Below, one piece after another: positions 45,280 to 54,546 of a DNA stretch of 64,000 nucleotides. This DNA is from Stygiolobus caldivivus (GTDB taxonomy: Archaea; Thermoproteota; Thermoprotei_A; Sulfolobales; Sulfolobaceae), in NCBI RefSeq assembly GCF_019704315.1, contig NZ_AP024597.1, positions 992,001-1,056,000 of the forward strand. The letters are read 5' to 3'. Position 1 is the stretch's first letter, and every line of letters starts with the position of its first letter. Position numbers and translations under genes: made by a program. The notes below the pieces were generated by a model. That model searched no databases and was not told the DNA's origin. It saw nothing but the letters and a program-made list of their open reading frames with translations.

Positions 45280-46953
45280 TTGAGGGACTTCATAGAGGAG
45301 ATGATAAACGCGTGGGGCCGACACAAGGGCAAGCGGGTGGCCCTCGACTCGGAAAGGCTAAACGACCAGCTCGCGCTGGCACGGAGGGTCTACGAGGAGG
45401 CCTCGGCCGCCAACCAAGGCGTATTGTTCATGTTGAGAGCCCCTACGGGTTTCGGTAAGACCGAAGTCCTCTTCGCCCCGTTCCTCTACCAGTTCGTGGA
45501 GGGGCAGTGGTTCGCACCGAGGATGTACTTGGTGGAACCGGTAAACGCGTTACTTAAACAGATGGAAGAGAGGGCTAAGGTGTACTCACAATTGGTGGCA
45601 CCGAGCCCTACCGTGGGTAGCGACTACGGCGACACACTAAAGAAGACGTACCTGTACACAGCCGTCATAACCCTCACCACAGTGGACAGCGCATTTTACG
45701 GTTTCACGGCTAAGAGAGTGGTGACGTGGAGGGAGAGGGACTATGAGACCGGGAGGTACTCGATGCCTGCGGGCCTCCTCACGGGCTCGTACCTCGTCTT
45801 CGACGAGGCCCACCTGATACAAGACCAAGTGTTCTTGGGGCCCAGGGTGATGTCTAAAGTGATATGTAGTATCGTAGCGGCGGGCGGGTTAGTGGTCTTC
45901 TCTTCGGCCACGCTACCGAGTATAACGGCGGGGCTGTTTAAAGAGGAGTGCGATAAGTACGGCGCGAAGGTAATAGACCTCCCTTTCCCGCGGGCGAAAA
46001 AGGAAGCCCGCGTAAGTTACGTAAACAGGCCCATATCCGAGGCAGAGTGCGGAGAGGGGTCTGCGATATTTGTAAACACGGTCGAGAGGGCGATAAAGAT
46101 GAAGGAGAGGTGCAAAGGCGCGGTGTTATTACACTCGTTGATGAGGAAAGACGATAAGGAGAGGGCGTTAAGGGGACTGGAGGAGGGTAAGGCCCTCATA
46201 GCCACGCAGGCCGCAGAAGTGGGGATCGACTACGACTTCAAGAGGGTCATAACGGAGCTGGCGCCGATAGACAGCCTAATACAGAGGTTCGGGAGGGTGA
46301 GGAAGGACGTGATAGACGCTGAAGTATATGAGGTGGAAAACAGCCTACCCTATGACGACGACGTGGTCAACAGGAGCAGGGACGTACTGCAGTCGGTCAG
46401 TACTATAAGTTCAAGTGACGTAGGCAAACTGGTGGACGAGGTGTACGACGAAAGTATAGTGGGGAAGCTGTCGGAGTTAGGTGACACGTTTTACTTGAGT
46501 ACGGTGGAGTACTTGCAGGGGCTTACGCTTTTCTCATACCCCCCTGAAGATACCCCTTACCTAAAGCCCTCGTACTACGTGACGCTGTACTTACTCAGCG
46601 CGGCGGAGTACGAAAAAATAAGGGACCTCCACGAGGGGGGTAAAGCCGACGCCGTCGAAGAGGTCAGCCGCATAATGGCCAACGCTTCGGTCAAATACCC
46701 CATTTCGTACATTGACGACTATAATAGGAAGAGGTTGGAGTCGTTCATAGAAAAGGGCGACGTATATAACGGTGCAGTATACAGCAAAGACTTCCTCAAG
46801 AAGGTGAAGGGGATAACCCACGAGTTGATAATAGTGGTAGACGGACAGACGTATTCCCCGGACGAGGGGTTTAAAGGGTTAATAGGGGCGGTGGGGGGAC
46901 AAAAAGGGCGGAGCGAAAAGCGGAGCCGGAAGAAAGGGAGGGGGAAGAAATGA
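45280..46953 (+). CDS. cas3': Cas3' helicase
   Basis: The protein has 557 residues from TTG (ATG at 45301 is an alternative). It is a superfamily 2 helicase: Walker A APTGFGKT (54-61), DEAH (175-178), SAT (209-211), and QAAEVGIDYDFKRV followed by LIQRFGRVRK as motifs V-VI. No HD domain is fused; it is encoded by the next gene, as usual in type I-A. It unwinds target DNA for the Cas3'' nuclease. The C-terminus is a basic tail rich in R, K and G. It overlaps cas3'' by 4 nt (ATGA). Confidence 0.95.
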   Translation: MRDFIEEMINAWGRHKGKRVALDSERLNDQLALARRVYEEASAANQGVLFMLRAPTGFGKTEVLFAPFLYQFVEGQWFAPRMYLVEPVNALLKQMEERAKVYSQLVAPSPTVGSDYGDTLKKTYLYTAVITLTTVDSAFYGFTAKRVVTWRERDYETGRYSMPAGLLTGSYLVFDEAHLIQDQVFLGPRVMSKVICSIVAAGGLVVFSSATLPSITAGLFKEECDKYGAKVIDLPFPRAKKEARVSYVNRPISEAECGEGSAIFVNTVERAIKMKERCKGAVLLHSLMRKDDKERALRGLEEGKALIATQAAEVGIDYDFKRVITELAPIDSLIQRFGRVRKDVIDAEVYEVENSLPYDDDVVNRSRDVLQSVSTISSSDVGKLVDEVYDESIVGKLSELGDTFYLSTVEYLQGLTLFSYPPEDTPYLKPSYYVTLYLLSAAEYEKIRDLHEGGKADAVEEVSRIMANASVKYPISYIDDYNRKRLESFIEKGDVYNGAVYSKDFLKKVKGITHELIIVVDGQTYSPDEGFKGLIGAVGGQKGRSEKRSRKKGRGKK

Positions 46954-47666
46954 CGAAGCCCTGTGCGTATTTTGAGGGCGGGGAGTGTAAGGAGAGTTAC
47001 CTCACCCACATACGCTATATGCTGGACGTCTGGGAAAGGATAAAGGGGTACTACGTCAAGACGTTGGACCGGGTGGCGGGGAAGGGGTCTGAACACTACC
47101 TGAAGTTGGCGTTCCTGGCCCACGACGCGGGTAAACTCCTGAAAGCGTATACCCGCGACAAGCGTAAGTTCAGGCACGAGTTGGTCGGCGCGTACGTGTT
47201 GTACAAGATGGTAGGGGGAGGGGCGGGCGACGTCTTCGCTACCGCCGTACTCCTCCACCACGAGAGCATAATACTCAGTGTCTACGCAGGGCAGTACGGT
47301 GAGAGGATAATACCGCTGTCCACGGTACGGGCGGTACTGGAGGACTTTAAAGGCCTGCTGACGCCTTATGCTTCGCTCAAAGACGACGAGGCGTACGGCA
47401 AAGTGGGGATGGAAAAAGAGATAGACGAGATGGAGGGGATCCTCAGCTCACTGAAAGCAGACGACGTGTACGACGTGGTTAAGTCGCTGGTAGTCGGGGC
47501 GAGTTCAGGGAAGGACAGCTTGGTCTTTAGGAACAAGGTGAGCGCGGTACTGCACGTCTTAGTGTTGGTGGACTCTGTGGCGGCTAACACCAGCAGGGCT
47601 GACAGTAGGGATGAGGGGACGTGGGTGACAAAAGCGGCTAAGGTCGCAGAGCCGGGTGTGTGGTGA
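46950..47666 (+). CDS. cas3'': Cas3'' HD nuclease
   Basis: The protein has 238 residues with the HD metal site: H20, H58-D59 (LAHDAGK), H76 (RHELVG) and H103-H104 (LLHHE). The HD nuclease degrades the target strand during I-A interference together with Cas3'. Its start overlaps the cas3' stop and its stop overlaps the cas8a2 start (TGATG), so the three are coupled. Confidence 0.93.
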   Translation: MTKPCAYFEGGECKESYLTHIRYMLDVWERIKGYYVKTLDRVAGKGSEHYLKLAFLAHDAGKLLKAYTRDKRKFRHELVGAYVLYKMVGGGAGDVFATAVLLHHESIILSVYAGQYGERIIPLSTVRAVLEDFKGLLTPYASLKDDEAYGKVGMEKEIDEMEGILSSLKADDVYDVVKSLVVGASSGKDSLVFRNKVSAVLHVLVLVDSVAANTSRADSRDEGTWVTKAAKVAEPGVW

Positions 47667-48712
47667 TGGCGGAGATCTATACCCCCGGGCACGGTATAGT
47701 CACAGACTCCTTAATTATGCACGGTATAGTTAAGCTATACGACGTCCGAAAGGTGGAGAGGGTGGGGGAGAGGTTCAAGCTCATGGGTAGTTTCGAGACC
47801 CCCGATAGCGGTACGCTTTCCCTACTGGAGGAAGAGCTCAGGATTTACTCTAAACACCCGGAGGTCCTCAGCTCTTCGTCTGTACTCGGGAAGGTCACGG
47901 ACTCTAACGTAAACGTCAGCGTGACCCCCAAATGGTTAGGTAAGCTCTCTGACGCGTTGACCGAAATGGAGGGGGACATCACAGACGTCTATACTGTAGA
48001 CCACAAGGACAAGTTAAAGGAGGGGAGGAAAGGGAAGCAGGAATATTTACTGTACCTCCCTTTGTCGTTCGTCTACGGGAAGTTTTCACAGTCAGACTAC
48101 TCGGTGACCGCTAAGGACTATTCGGTGTGCGGTCACTGTTTCGCGCTGTCTAATATAGGGCTAATTTACGGTACCGCGGTGGTGAGGTATTCGGGTAAGG
48201 ACAAGACTTCCGTGACCTTGATGACTATAATACCTGACGAGGAAATGGACAGGGCTGACCTCCTGTTGGCCCAGAGGTTCGTACAAGGTAAGTCCGTAAG
48301 CTTATACACTGAGCTTACGTTAAAGTCCGTTGTCCTTTACGTGTTGTCGGTGGGCGAGACGCTTTTTTCCTTCGGGGAGCACTCACCTCAGGTGCTGGTC
48401 TGGAGGTTAGAGCGGTCCGGGAACTTCATGAGGTCTTTACAGCCCATGGCCCTCAGGCTCGGCGGGGTGCTAAAAAAGGTAGCAGAGATCAAGGCAGATT
48501 ACCCCTACTTCACAAACATAGTGCTCAAGCTGTCCCGGAGCGAGGACGGGGCGGTGGTCTTGGACAGACTGGCTGACATAATACTTTTTAACGGGGACCC
48601 GTACCCGGCCTTGAGGCAACTCTCCTTATTCCTGAGGAAGAACAAAGACGAGGTGGGGGAGCTAACTGTCAAGGACTTACCGAACTTCGCGAAAATACTC
48701 ACTAAGCAGTGA
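47666..48712 (+). CDS. cas8a2: Cas8a2 (Csa4), large subunit of the I-A effector
   Basis: I chose ATG at 47666, overlapping the cas3'' stop, giving 348 residues; two GTG codons lie just upstream. A CGHC pair (about C155 and C158) is the remaining half of the zinc-binding site typical of Csa4. Cas8a recognises the PAM and recruits Cas3. It ends the first half of the interference set; cas7 and cas5 lie beyond an inverted ATPase pair. Confidence 0.85.
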   Translation: MAEIYTPGHGIVTDSLIMHGIVKLYDVRKVERVGERFKLMGSFETPDSGTLSLLEEELRIYSKHPEVLSSSSVLGKVTDSNVNVSVTPKWLGKLSDALTEMEGDITDVYTVDHKDKLKEGRKGKQEYLLYLPLSFVYGKFSQSDYSVTAKDYSVCGHCFALSNIGLIYGTAVVRYSGKDKTSVTLMTIIPDEEMDRADLLLAQRFVQGKSVSLYTELTLKSVVLYVLSVGETLFSFGEHSPQVLVWRLERSGNFMRSLQPMALRLGGVLKKVAEIKADYPYFTNIVLKLSRSEDGAVVLDRLADIILFNGDPYPALRQLSLFLRKNKDEVGELTVKDLPNFAKILTKQ

Positions 48713-48955
48713 CCGCAGTCCCCTTAATATGCTCCCTTTTTCGTTAGCGGCTGTGACGGGTCGCCCCCTTGGGCCCGCGGTGATCGGTATTACGCTTTAT
48801 CAGGGGCTTCAGGGGATCCCTCGTCCCCCACTTAGCGGGCCTCTGCCCACACGCAGTCGCCCCTATTAACTGAGTGTGTATGAACACTTAAAGGCACGAA
48901 ATGTGGGTAAAAAAGGGCCTATAAAAATTATCCCATTTAGTAGTACCCCTATCCA
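48713..48955. other. intergenic stretch between convergent genes
   Basis: cas8a2 and the partner gene at 48956 converge here. Nothing else is recognisable. Confidence 0.4.
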
Positions 48956-49501
48956 TTAGAGGACGAAGACGTAGTAGTCCTTATCGTTAGCCTTTATCCT
49001 TTTCGCGTATTTGAGGTCTATATTTATCAATAAGACGGCCTTATCGTAACTAGAGTAACAAAGGTTACGTAAGGAAAACACGTCCCCTACCTTTATTTCC
49101 ACGTCGTTGTACTCCCTTATTATATCGAACAGTAAGCGTTCCTCGCCCGGGGTGTACACGACAAGGACATCGGCTACCCCCTTTTCGAGTTTTTTAATAT
49201 GCTTGTCCATAGATTCTAAGTCCGTGACGATCACGCCCCAAGTCGTGAACTCCACTTTGGTACCTTTACCCCCACAGTTTATAGTACAATCGGTCCCGTT
49301 CTCGTTGACAGTACAAGACTGGACGTCACTGCAGTTGTACTTATAAATATATTCTTTGACAGGTCCCGGTACGTAATCCCTTACCTTGTTTAGCTCGTTA
49401 ACATCGGACAACAAGGCCTCGTTATTGCAGAGCGCGACTACCACCGACTTGTCATACATTATTATTGGCCAAATACAGTTACAAGGCGGGATCGTCACCA
49501 C
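48956..49501 (-). CDS. small partner protein of the Cas-locus ATPase
   Basis: The protein has 181 residues from GTG, abutting the ATPase stop; ATG at 49459 is an alternative start. I do not recognise the family. The first 85 residues hold about eight cysteines in pairs (PPCNC, CTVNENGTDCTINCGG), which could be disulfides or a metal site. The second half has alternating strands and helices (GVIVTDLESMDKHIKKLE, DVLVVYTPGEERLLFDII). Its length and position match the partner at 10559-11116, though direct sequence similarity is weak by eye. Confidence 0.7.
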   Translation of the reverse strand: MVTIPPCNCIWPIIMYDKSVVVALCNNEALLSDVNELNKVRDYVPGPVKEYIYKYNCSDVQSCTVNENGTDCTINCGGKGTKVEFTTWGVIVTDLESMDKHIKKLEKGVADVLVVYTPGEERLLFDIIREYNDVEIKVGDVFSLRNLCYSSYDKAVLLINIDLKYAKRIKANDKDYYVFVL

Positions 49502-50422
49502 CTACGTGCAGTTCTTATAAACGCTCAACGAATATTCGGTGTACGTCGGTATCGCGCTACTAGCGACACTGTACTCTTCTATGTGCTTGTCTTTCACTAC
49601 ATAAAGGGCGGGGGCCAGCCCGAATTCGTCGTTATACCCTAAGGTCTTAGCGACGCCCCTGAGGCACGCTAAGAGTGAGAGGAAGCCCACGTTATGAGTG
49701 GTCAACAGTATTTTATAGCCCTTTGAAGCCATCAACCCCAACAAGTACGCGAGCCTCAACATGTACTCAGCGTGGAGGCCCTCCTGTACGTCGTCGAACA
49801 GGAGGACTGTCGATTTAGGGTCACCCAAAAGCCCCTTCTCGAGGAGGGACACCAGGAAGGAAAGCTTGAGGCTACTTGAAGAAGCTAATTCGGCCCTGAA
49901 CTGCTTGCCCCCTACCTCTTCGTATAGTTGGAAGTCCCTCGCTATGAGGCGCGATTTAATAAACCCCTTTTGTAACTTCACTGCGTAATACTTGTCCTCC
50001 ACTTTAGCCCTCAGTTTGTTCAGCACAGTGAAGAACTCGGAATAACTCTCGTAATACACAGGGGAGTAGTTGTACTTTAAGATATACTCCATGTCTGAAG
50101 GGAAAAAGACCCCTTTATACCCCACCTTCTCCTTATTGTAATCGCACGAAGGGTCACCCTCAAAAGTACTGCAGGTCAGTACCCCGCTTACGCCCCTTTT
50201 ACCTACTGAGACTTTCATCTCGCCGTCCAGGAACTCTTTTGCGATAACACTGGCCTCCACCGGTACGACGCCCAGCTCCGAGGCGTACAGCACGTCGTAG
50301 ACCAGCCTGAGGAGTGTCGTCTTCCCGGACATGGGTTGTCCCATAAGTACGGTGATGCCGTTAACTTCCAGGTCGCCCGTAATGAAGCCCGGGAATTGGA
50401 CTGATATTTTCAGCGGCTCCAT
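49502..50422 (-). CDS. AAA_21-type ATPase inside the I-A interference locus
   Basis: The protein has 306 residues. Walker A is GQPMSGKT (28-35). A signature-like SSSSLK lies at 181-186. Walker B is TVLLFDDVQEGLH (205-217), with D211 where the catalytic residue is usually Glu, and the switch is LLTTHN (239-244). It is the same general family as the ATPase at 11119-12522 but 160 residues shorter in the insert. It is divergent from cas7, and the two share a 36-bp promoter region. With its partner it may act as an accessory of the Cascade complex or as a separate defence unit that moved in. Confidence 0.82.
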   Translation of the reverse strand: MEPLKISVQFPGFITGDLEVNGITVLMGQPMSGKTTLLRLVYDVLYASELGVVPVEASVIAKEFLDGEMKVSVGKRGVSGVLTCSTFEGDPSCDYNKEKVGYKGVFFPSDMEYILKYNYSPVYYESYSEFFTVLNKLRAKVEDKYYAVKLQKGFIKSRLIARDFQLYEEVGGKQFRAELASSSSLKLSFLVSLLEKGLLGDPKSTVLLFDDVQEGLHAEYMLRLAYLLGLMASKGYKILLTTHNVGFLSLLACLRGVAKTLGYNDEFGLAPALYVVKDKHIEEYSVASSAIPTYTEYSLSVYKNCT

Positions 50423-50458
50423 ATAAAAGCGTCTATCGCAAAGGATATATATGTTTAG
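50423..50458. promoter_or_regulatory. divergent promoter of cas7 and the ATPase
   Basis: TATAAAAG at 50423-50430 lies about 32 bp before the cas7 ATG. A TATATAT at about 50444-50450 lies about 25 bp before the ATPase ATG on the other strand. With only 36 bp between the genes, the two promoters overlap, so they may exclude or co-regulate each other. Confidence 0.55.
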
Positions 50459-51430
50459 ATGGAATTTTCTCTTGGTATGTCATACATCAGGGTTTCAGGG
50501 AGGTTTGAAGCACAGCTTGCCGTGCTCACTGGGTCGGACAACATAGGGAACTACAACACACACGCCACAGGGAGGATAGTAGTACCCACAAGGGAAGGCT
50601 TCAAGCCCTACGACGTCCCTATCATGACGGGTAACTCACTGAAGCACTGGCACGCGGTGTATTTAGCTAAAGCGTACGAGAACTTAGGGGGGAGTAAAAT
50701 AAACGAGCTGTGTAAGGCGGGGTTAGGGCTGAGGGGGTACACCGTCGACTCTACACTTGAAGGGCTTAAACCCGCCTCGTCGGAGTCTGAGGCGATAGAA
50801 GACGTCTGTAACGACCTCCACGGGTTCCTGATCACCAGGAAAAACGGGAAACAGACCAAGAGGGACAGCCTGGTAAAGTTCTCCTTAGCCTCACCTGTAC
50901 TGGACGCCGAGGTCTTGGAGTACGTTAACAGGTTTTCCGTTATACATAACAGGGTAGACCCGCTTACACAGGAGCAACAGATGGTCTTTAAACAGGAGTA
51001 CTCTTCGTCACCCCTCTACGGGTTCAATGTGGTAATGGACTTAGACTATGTCTGCAGGCCCATGTACGAAGAAGGGGAGGTCGTATGCGACCAAGACGAG
51101 GTAAAACGGAGGAAAAAGTCCTCGGTATTGGCACTCCTGTACATGTTCACCGGGATAGGGTCGAAACAAGCGAGGGCACTGCCGGTAGCGAGGGTCACGG
51201 AGGTGGTCTCGGCGGTCTCGGACAGACCCGTACCCAACTTAGTCCACGGCAGTTACAAGGACTACGTGCAGGGCTCTTTAGACACTTTGGCCGCGTTTAC
51301 TAAAGCCACGAACACAGATATGACCGTGATATGCTATAACGCCGAGTGTAAGTCGGAGGGGGTGAAAGTGGTAAACACTAAGTCCCTTGAAGAGTTCTTC
51401 AACGCTTTGATAGGGGCCGTCAGTAAATAG
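50459..51430 (+). CDS. cas7: Cas7 (Csa2), backbone subunit of the I-A effector
   Basis: The protein has 323 residues. SYIRVSGRFEAQLAVLTGSDNIGNYNTHA and the following PIMTGNSLKHW are hallmarks of Csa2/Cas7 (RAMP fold). Cas7 coats the crRNA spacer as a filament. It starts a separate short operon with cas5, under its own promoter, instead of following csa5 directly as in many Sulfolobales. Confidence 0.95.
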   Translation: MEFSLGMSYIRVSGRFEAQLAVLTGSDNIGNYNTHATGRIVVPTREGFKPYDVPIMTGNSLKHWHAVYLAKAYENLGGSKINELCKAGLGLRGYTVDSTLEGLKPASSESEAIEDVCNDLHGFLITRKNGKQTKRDSLVKFSLASPVLDAEVLEYVNRFSVIHNRVDPLTQEQQMVFKQEYSSSPLYGFNVVMDLDYVCRPMYEEGEVVCDQDEVKRRKKSSVLALLYMFTGIGSKQARALPVARVTEVVSAVSDRPVPNLVHGSYKDYVQGSLDTLAAFTKATNTDMTVICYNAECKSEGVKVVNTKSLEEFFNALIGAVSK

Positions 51431-51447
51431 GGGCTGTGGGGTACCGG

Positions 51448-52125
51448 ATGAGGGCACTCATAGCTTCCTTTAGGGCCCCGTTTTTTTCCATCAGGGTACC
51501 TGAGACGTACCAAGTGGCGGTCACGTACAGCTTCTTAATGCCTTCTACCCTTTTCGGTTCGATTTGTGCCTCGCTGTGCGTGCTTAACGGTTGGAGTGAA
51601 CAGGAATGTAGAGAGAAACTCAGGGGGACTAAGGTCAGGGAGTCCTATAACGGGCTCATATATTCAACTAAGTTCCCGGTAATACTCAGGAGGACGAGGA
51701 AGGTGCTCGAAGAGGGGAAGTTACCCGAGACCTTAGACGAGTTCAAGGGGTTTTCCGACGCGATGGTGAGGGAATACGCGTACTCTTTAGACGAGAGGAA
51801 GGTCGTGGTAGTGTCACACGGGATAGACGCCTTAAAGGAGGCCCTGCGGCTAGTGAACAGGGTAGGGGACTCGGAGTCCTTAGTGGCAGTAGTAGACCTG
51901 AGGGAGGTGGAGTTAGAGGAGTGCGGGAGTGGGGAAATAAACGTCATGTCAAAGGTAGGTGCGGGCGGGGACGTAATTAAGGGCTTCGACGAAGAGGGGA
52001 AGCCCTCTACGTTTTACGTACCCGTTAAGGCTTTCCCGTGGTACCTCATATACTCCCCCGTAAAATATAAGGGGAGGGTGTTGTGCGGCGGGGGGATAAA
52101 AGTCCCTGCAGAGGGGGAATGGTAG
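51448..52125 (+). CDS. cas5a: Cas5a, crRNA 5'-handle-binding subunit
   Basis: I chose ATG at 51448 (225 residues); a GTG 12 nt upstream is possible. MRALIASFRAPFFSIRVPETYQVAVTYSFLMPSTLFG is a typical Cas5 N-terminus (RAMP fold; glycine-rich C-terminus CGGGIKVP). It caps the Cas7 filament and holds the repeat-derived 5' handle. It follows cas7 by 17 nt. No cas6 gene follows. Confidence 0.92.
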   Translation: MRALIASFRAPFFSIRVPETYQVAVTYSFLMPSTLFGSICASLCVLNGWSEQECREKLRGTKVRESYNGLIYSTKFPVILRRTRKVLEEGKLPETLDEFKGFSDAMVREYAYSLDERKVVVVSHGIDALKEALRLVNRVGDSESLVAVVDLREVELEECGSGEINVMSKVGAGGDVIKGFDEEGKPSTFYVPVKAFPWYLIYSPVKYKGRVLCGGGIKVPAEGEW

Positions 52126-53528
52126 TGCGGGGCATGGACACAAACGTTGTGGTAACGCGTCACCAAAGCAGGGGAAAGTACGCGGGGAGCCCCTCGGTCG
52201 GCTCTCATTTGGAAAAGGGGAGTGACCGGATATCACCACGGACGTCCCCCTTACCGTGCTCGTAACCTACTTTATTCCCAACGCTTAGAGGGCCGGGCCC
52301 CCCATTAACGCACCGCGTATTGACACACGTCCGGTCGGTAAACCTTACCTCGTAAGTACCGGAGGTAAAAGGCCCTACACGTGACGGGATCCCGTATGGC
52401 CGAGGTACTGTAGTGCCTATTTGTTAGGGCCTTTTATGGCTACGGGAAGCCTTTTACGTAAACCCCTTATGTCCGCATCTTTTTCCACTAATGTACCTAT
52501 TACGCTCTCCACATTAAATGTCAGGGGCCCTTAATGGCCCTCTTCGAGTGTTTTACGTAAAGTGGAGCCTGAGTACCCACTTAGTGGTAATACCGGTCGC
52601 CACGGTTTTTCGATGGGTGCTAAACGTAATTTTGGGAGGGCTCTCGCCCCTTACACCTCGGTCGAGTATAAACGTGGAGTAGCAGTTACCGTACTTTATC
52701 CTTTACTGGAAATGAAACTCTACATCGCTTTTGAAAGTCTTTTAAGCCCGTTGAGGTTGGTGATAGTGTCGTCATTAAGCTATTTAGTTTCTGAAAATTT
52801 TTAGTACATAGTGACATGTAAATTCTTGTTTATACTCCTTATAAAGGAAGGTCGTTTGACAAATTCATATACGGATGGCGACGCTAATATTGCGGAATAC
52901 AATTTATTTAACCTGAAATAAATTATATGAGGTGTGGGCTTAGTTTAAGTCTGTGAGTAAGCCTACCATACGGTGGCTTAGACGTTACGGTTTTAGTCTT
53001 TATTTGGGTTTTTCCACGCCTTTGTGTCCGTTGCAAATTGAGATGTCCCTTAGCGGATTAGTATAGTTCTAAGTACAAGGGCAATACACTAAGGGCCGTT
53101 CCGCGTAAACTAAACCGTAAACCCGTCACTTTACGCCATGCGTTATCACGGGTAAAAATGTCGTCGAGTGTAAATTTAACGTGATGACCTCACCATACTC
53201 AGTCAGATGGAGGCCGTAAAGGAGCCTTAAAAGGCCCTTAAAAATAGATATTATGTTAATTTTTTTAATTTAATTATAATAATAATTTTAAGAACCCATG
53301 AGTAGTAGTAGTTTTTACTCCTTGAACTATAACGCTAGGCCATTTAATAACGGGCGATGGCCTTCGCACAGAGCCCCTTATGAAGCGAAGCACACGTGTT
53401 AGGCTGGAGGGAGGGGTTTTGCCCTTTAGGGCCTGACAAGTCGTGTCACCCCCCATGACTAAGCACTCACGAAAAGCGGATCTGAGGGCTAAAATTAGAG
53501 GCCCAACTCTTATTACTTAAGTCCCAAA
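52126..53528. other. long non-coding stretch
   Basis: No gene is supported. It holds an insertion-sequence end (52761-52782), two TTTTACGTAAA palindromes (52452 and 52551), and an AT-rich zone at about 53250-53330. Confidence 0.45.
52761..52782. mobile_element. solo insertion-sequence end
   Basis: It is an exact 22-bp copy of the sequence at 27730-27751 next to the IS1-like remnant, without a transposase gene nearby. It marks a former insertion. Confidence 0.5.
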
Positions 53529-53760
53529 ATGTATTATTTAGAAAAGGTGGAAAAGGCTGAAGGGGAGGCTATGGAGGCGGGAGGGAGACCGCTGACCGGG
53601 AGTTTATAAAGGCACTACCGCTAGAGCTGAGGGTAACAACAGAGTACTACGTAGAGACCGGGGACTTTAGGGAAGGCCCGAGGATCGCCGGTATGGCCGT
53701 GGGCAGTTTTATACTTTGTCTGGGGGTAAAGGCCTTATTCCCTTTTTTACAAAATTTTCA
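53529..53760 (+). pseudogene. possible frameshifted gene remnant
   Basis: The ATG frame at 53529 reads MYYLEKVEKAEGEAMEAGG and stops. A second frame then reads TADREFIKALPLEL, followed by TTEYYVETGDFREGPRIAGMAVG, which looks like real coding sequence without a start. One frameshift would join them. I do not recognise the family. Confidence 0.35.
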
Positions 53761-53854
53761 CCCTTACACTAACCGCACTGTTGTCATCTGTTGGCTGGCC
53801 GAGGGTGGCTTTTCGGCGTCCTGGCCCACTACTCACCGTAAACGCCCCACCGCC

Positions 53855-54181
53855 TTAACACCTGACCTCGACTACCGGTTTCAGGAAGTCCCTGTAAAAC
53901 TCCTCATAACCCCTCCGGTCGGCGTAATGGAACTCAAACGGCGTCACCGCGCCCTTAAACACTGTAGAGGTGATGTACACGGTCATATTTGCCTGCCACA
54001 CCACGTCACCCACTTTATCGGACACTACCATGACGTCGATGTCACTCAGGGAAGGGATGTAATTCCCTTTAACTACGCTCCCGAAGACGACTACCATTAC
54101 GTCCGGTAACACCTTCTTGAGGGAAGTGCAGATCTCCTCTGCGTACTTCTTCCAGTCCCTGAAGTACTCTACCCTTTCCAT
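53855..54181 (-). CDS. MNT-type nucleotidyltransferase, second copy
   Basis: I chose ATG at 54181 (108 residues). The motif is VFGSVVKGNYIPSLSDIDVMVV, with G34-S35, D47 and D49 intact (GS-x11-D-x-D, one residue longer than usual). It overlaps the upstream HEPN gene by 13 nt. It is the same two-gene design as at 13412-14130, but the sequences have diverged, so it is not a recent duplication. Confidence 0.85.
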   Translation of the reverse strand: MERVEYFRDWKKYAEEICTSLKKVLPDVMVVVFGSVVKGNYIPSLSDIDVMVVSDKVGDVVWQANMTVYITSTVFKGAVTPFEFHYADRRGYEEFYRDFLKPVVEVRC

Positions 54182-54546
54182 ACCCCTAACACCTTTAGGC
54201 ACTCCTTTACCAGCTCGACCAACTTTACCGCCACTTCCTTATCGTAATAGTCCGGGGAGTATATGGAGCCGGTGTACGCGACCTTTAGTAGGGTAACTAA
54301 CTCCCTATTCCTGTCCCTCAGGCCTACCAAGCGCGTGTCGGCGAGGGAGTTTATCAGCTCGTCTATGTCGTGTGTGAAGGGGTAGCTCCCTTTTTTCTCG
54401 AGTAAGGCCGCCTTAAGTGCCAGCTGTAACGACTGTTCTAAGTGAAATACCGCGAAGTCGTACCAGCCCTTATCCAAGTCCGATACTGCTTCCTCAAAGA
54501 ACCTTAACGCCCTGTCCTTAAACGCGTCGACCAGTTCCTTTTTCAT
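54169..54546 (-). CDS. HEPN-domain protein, second copy
   Basis: I chose ATG at 54546 (125 residues). WYDFAVFHLEQSLQLALKAALLEKKGSYPFTHDIDELI is the HEPN hallmark, and it can be aligned to the first HEPN protein. It is the first gene of the HEPN-MNT pair. Likely role: toxin-like RNase or partner silenced by the MNT. Confidence 0.85.
   Translation of the reverse strand: MKKELVDAFKDRALRFFEEAVSDLDKGWYDFAVFHLEQSLQLALKAALLEKKGSYPFTHDIDELINSLADTRLVGLRDRNRELVTLLKVAYTGSIYSPDYYDKEVAVKLVELVKECLKVLGVWKG

Noticed and set aside
48713-53520. Search for cas6 near the effector genes
   Set aside because: No frame of about 250-300 codons with Cas6 features (C-terminal G-rich loop) is present.
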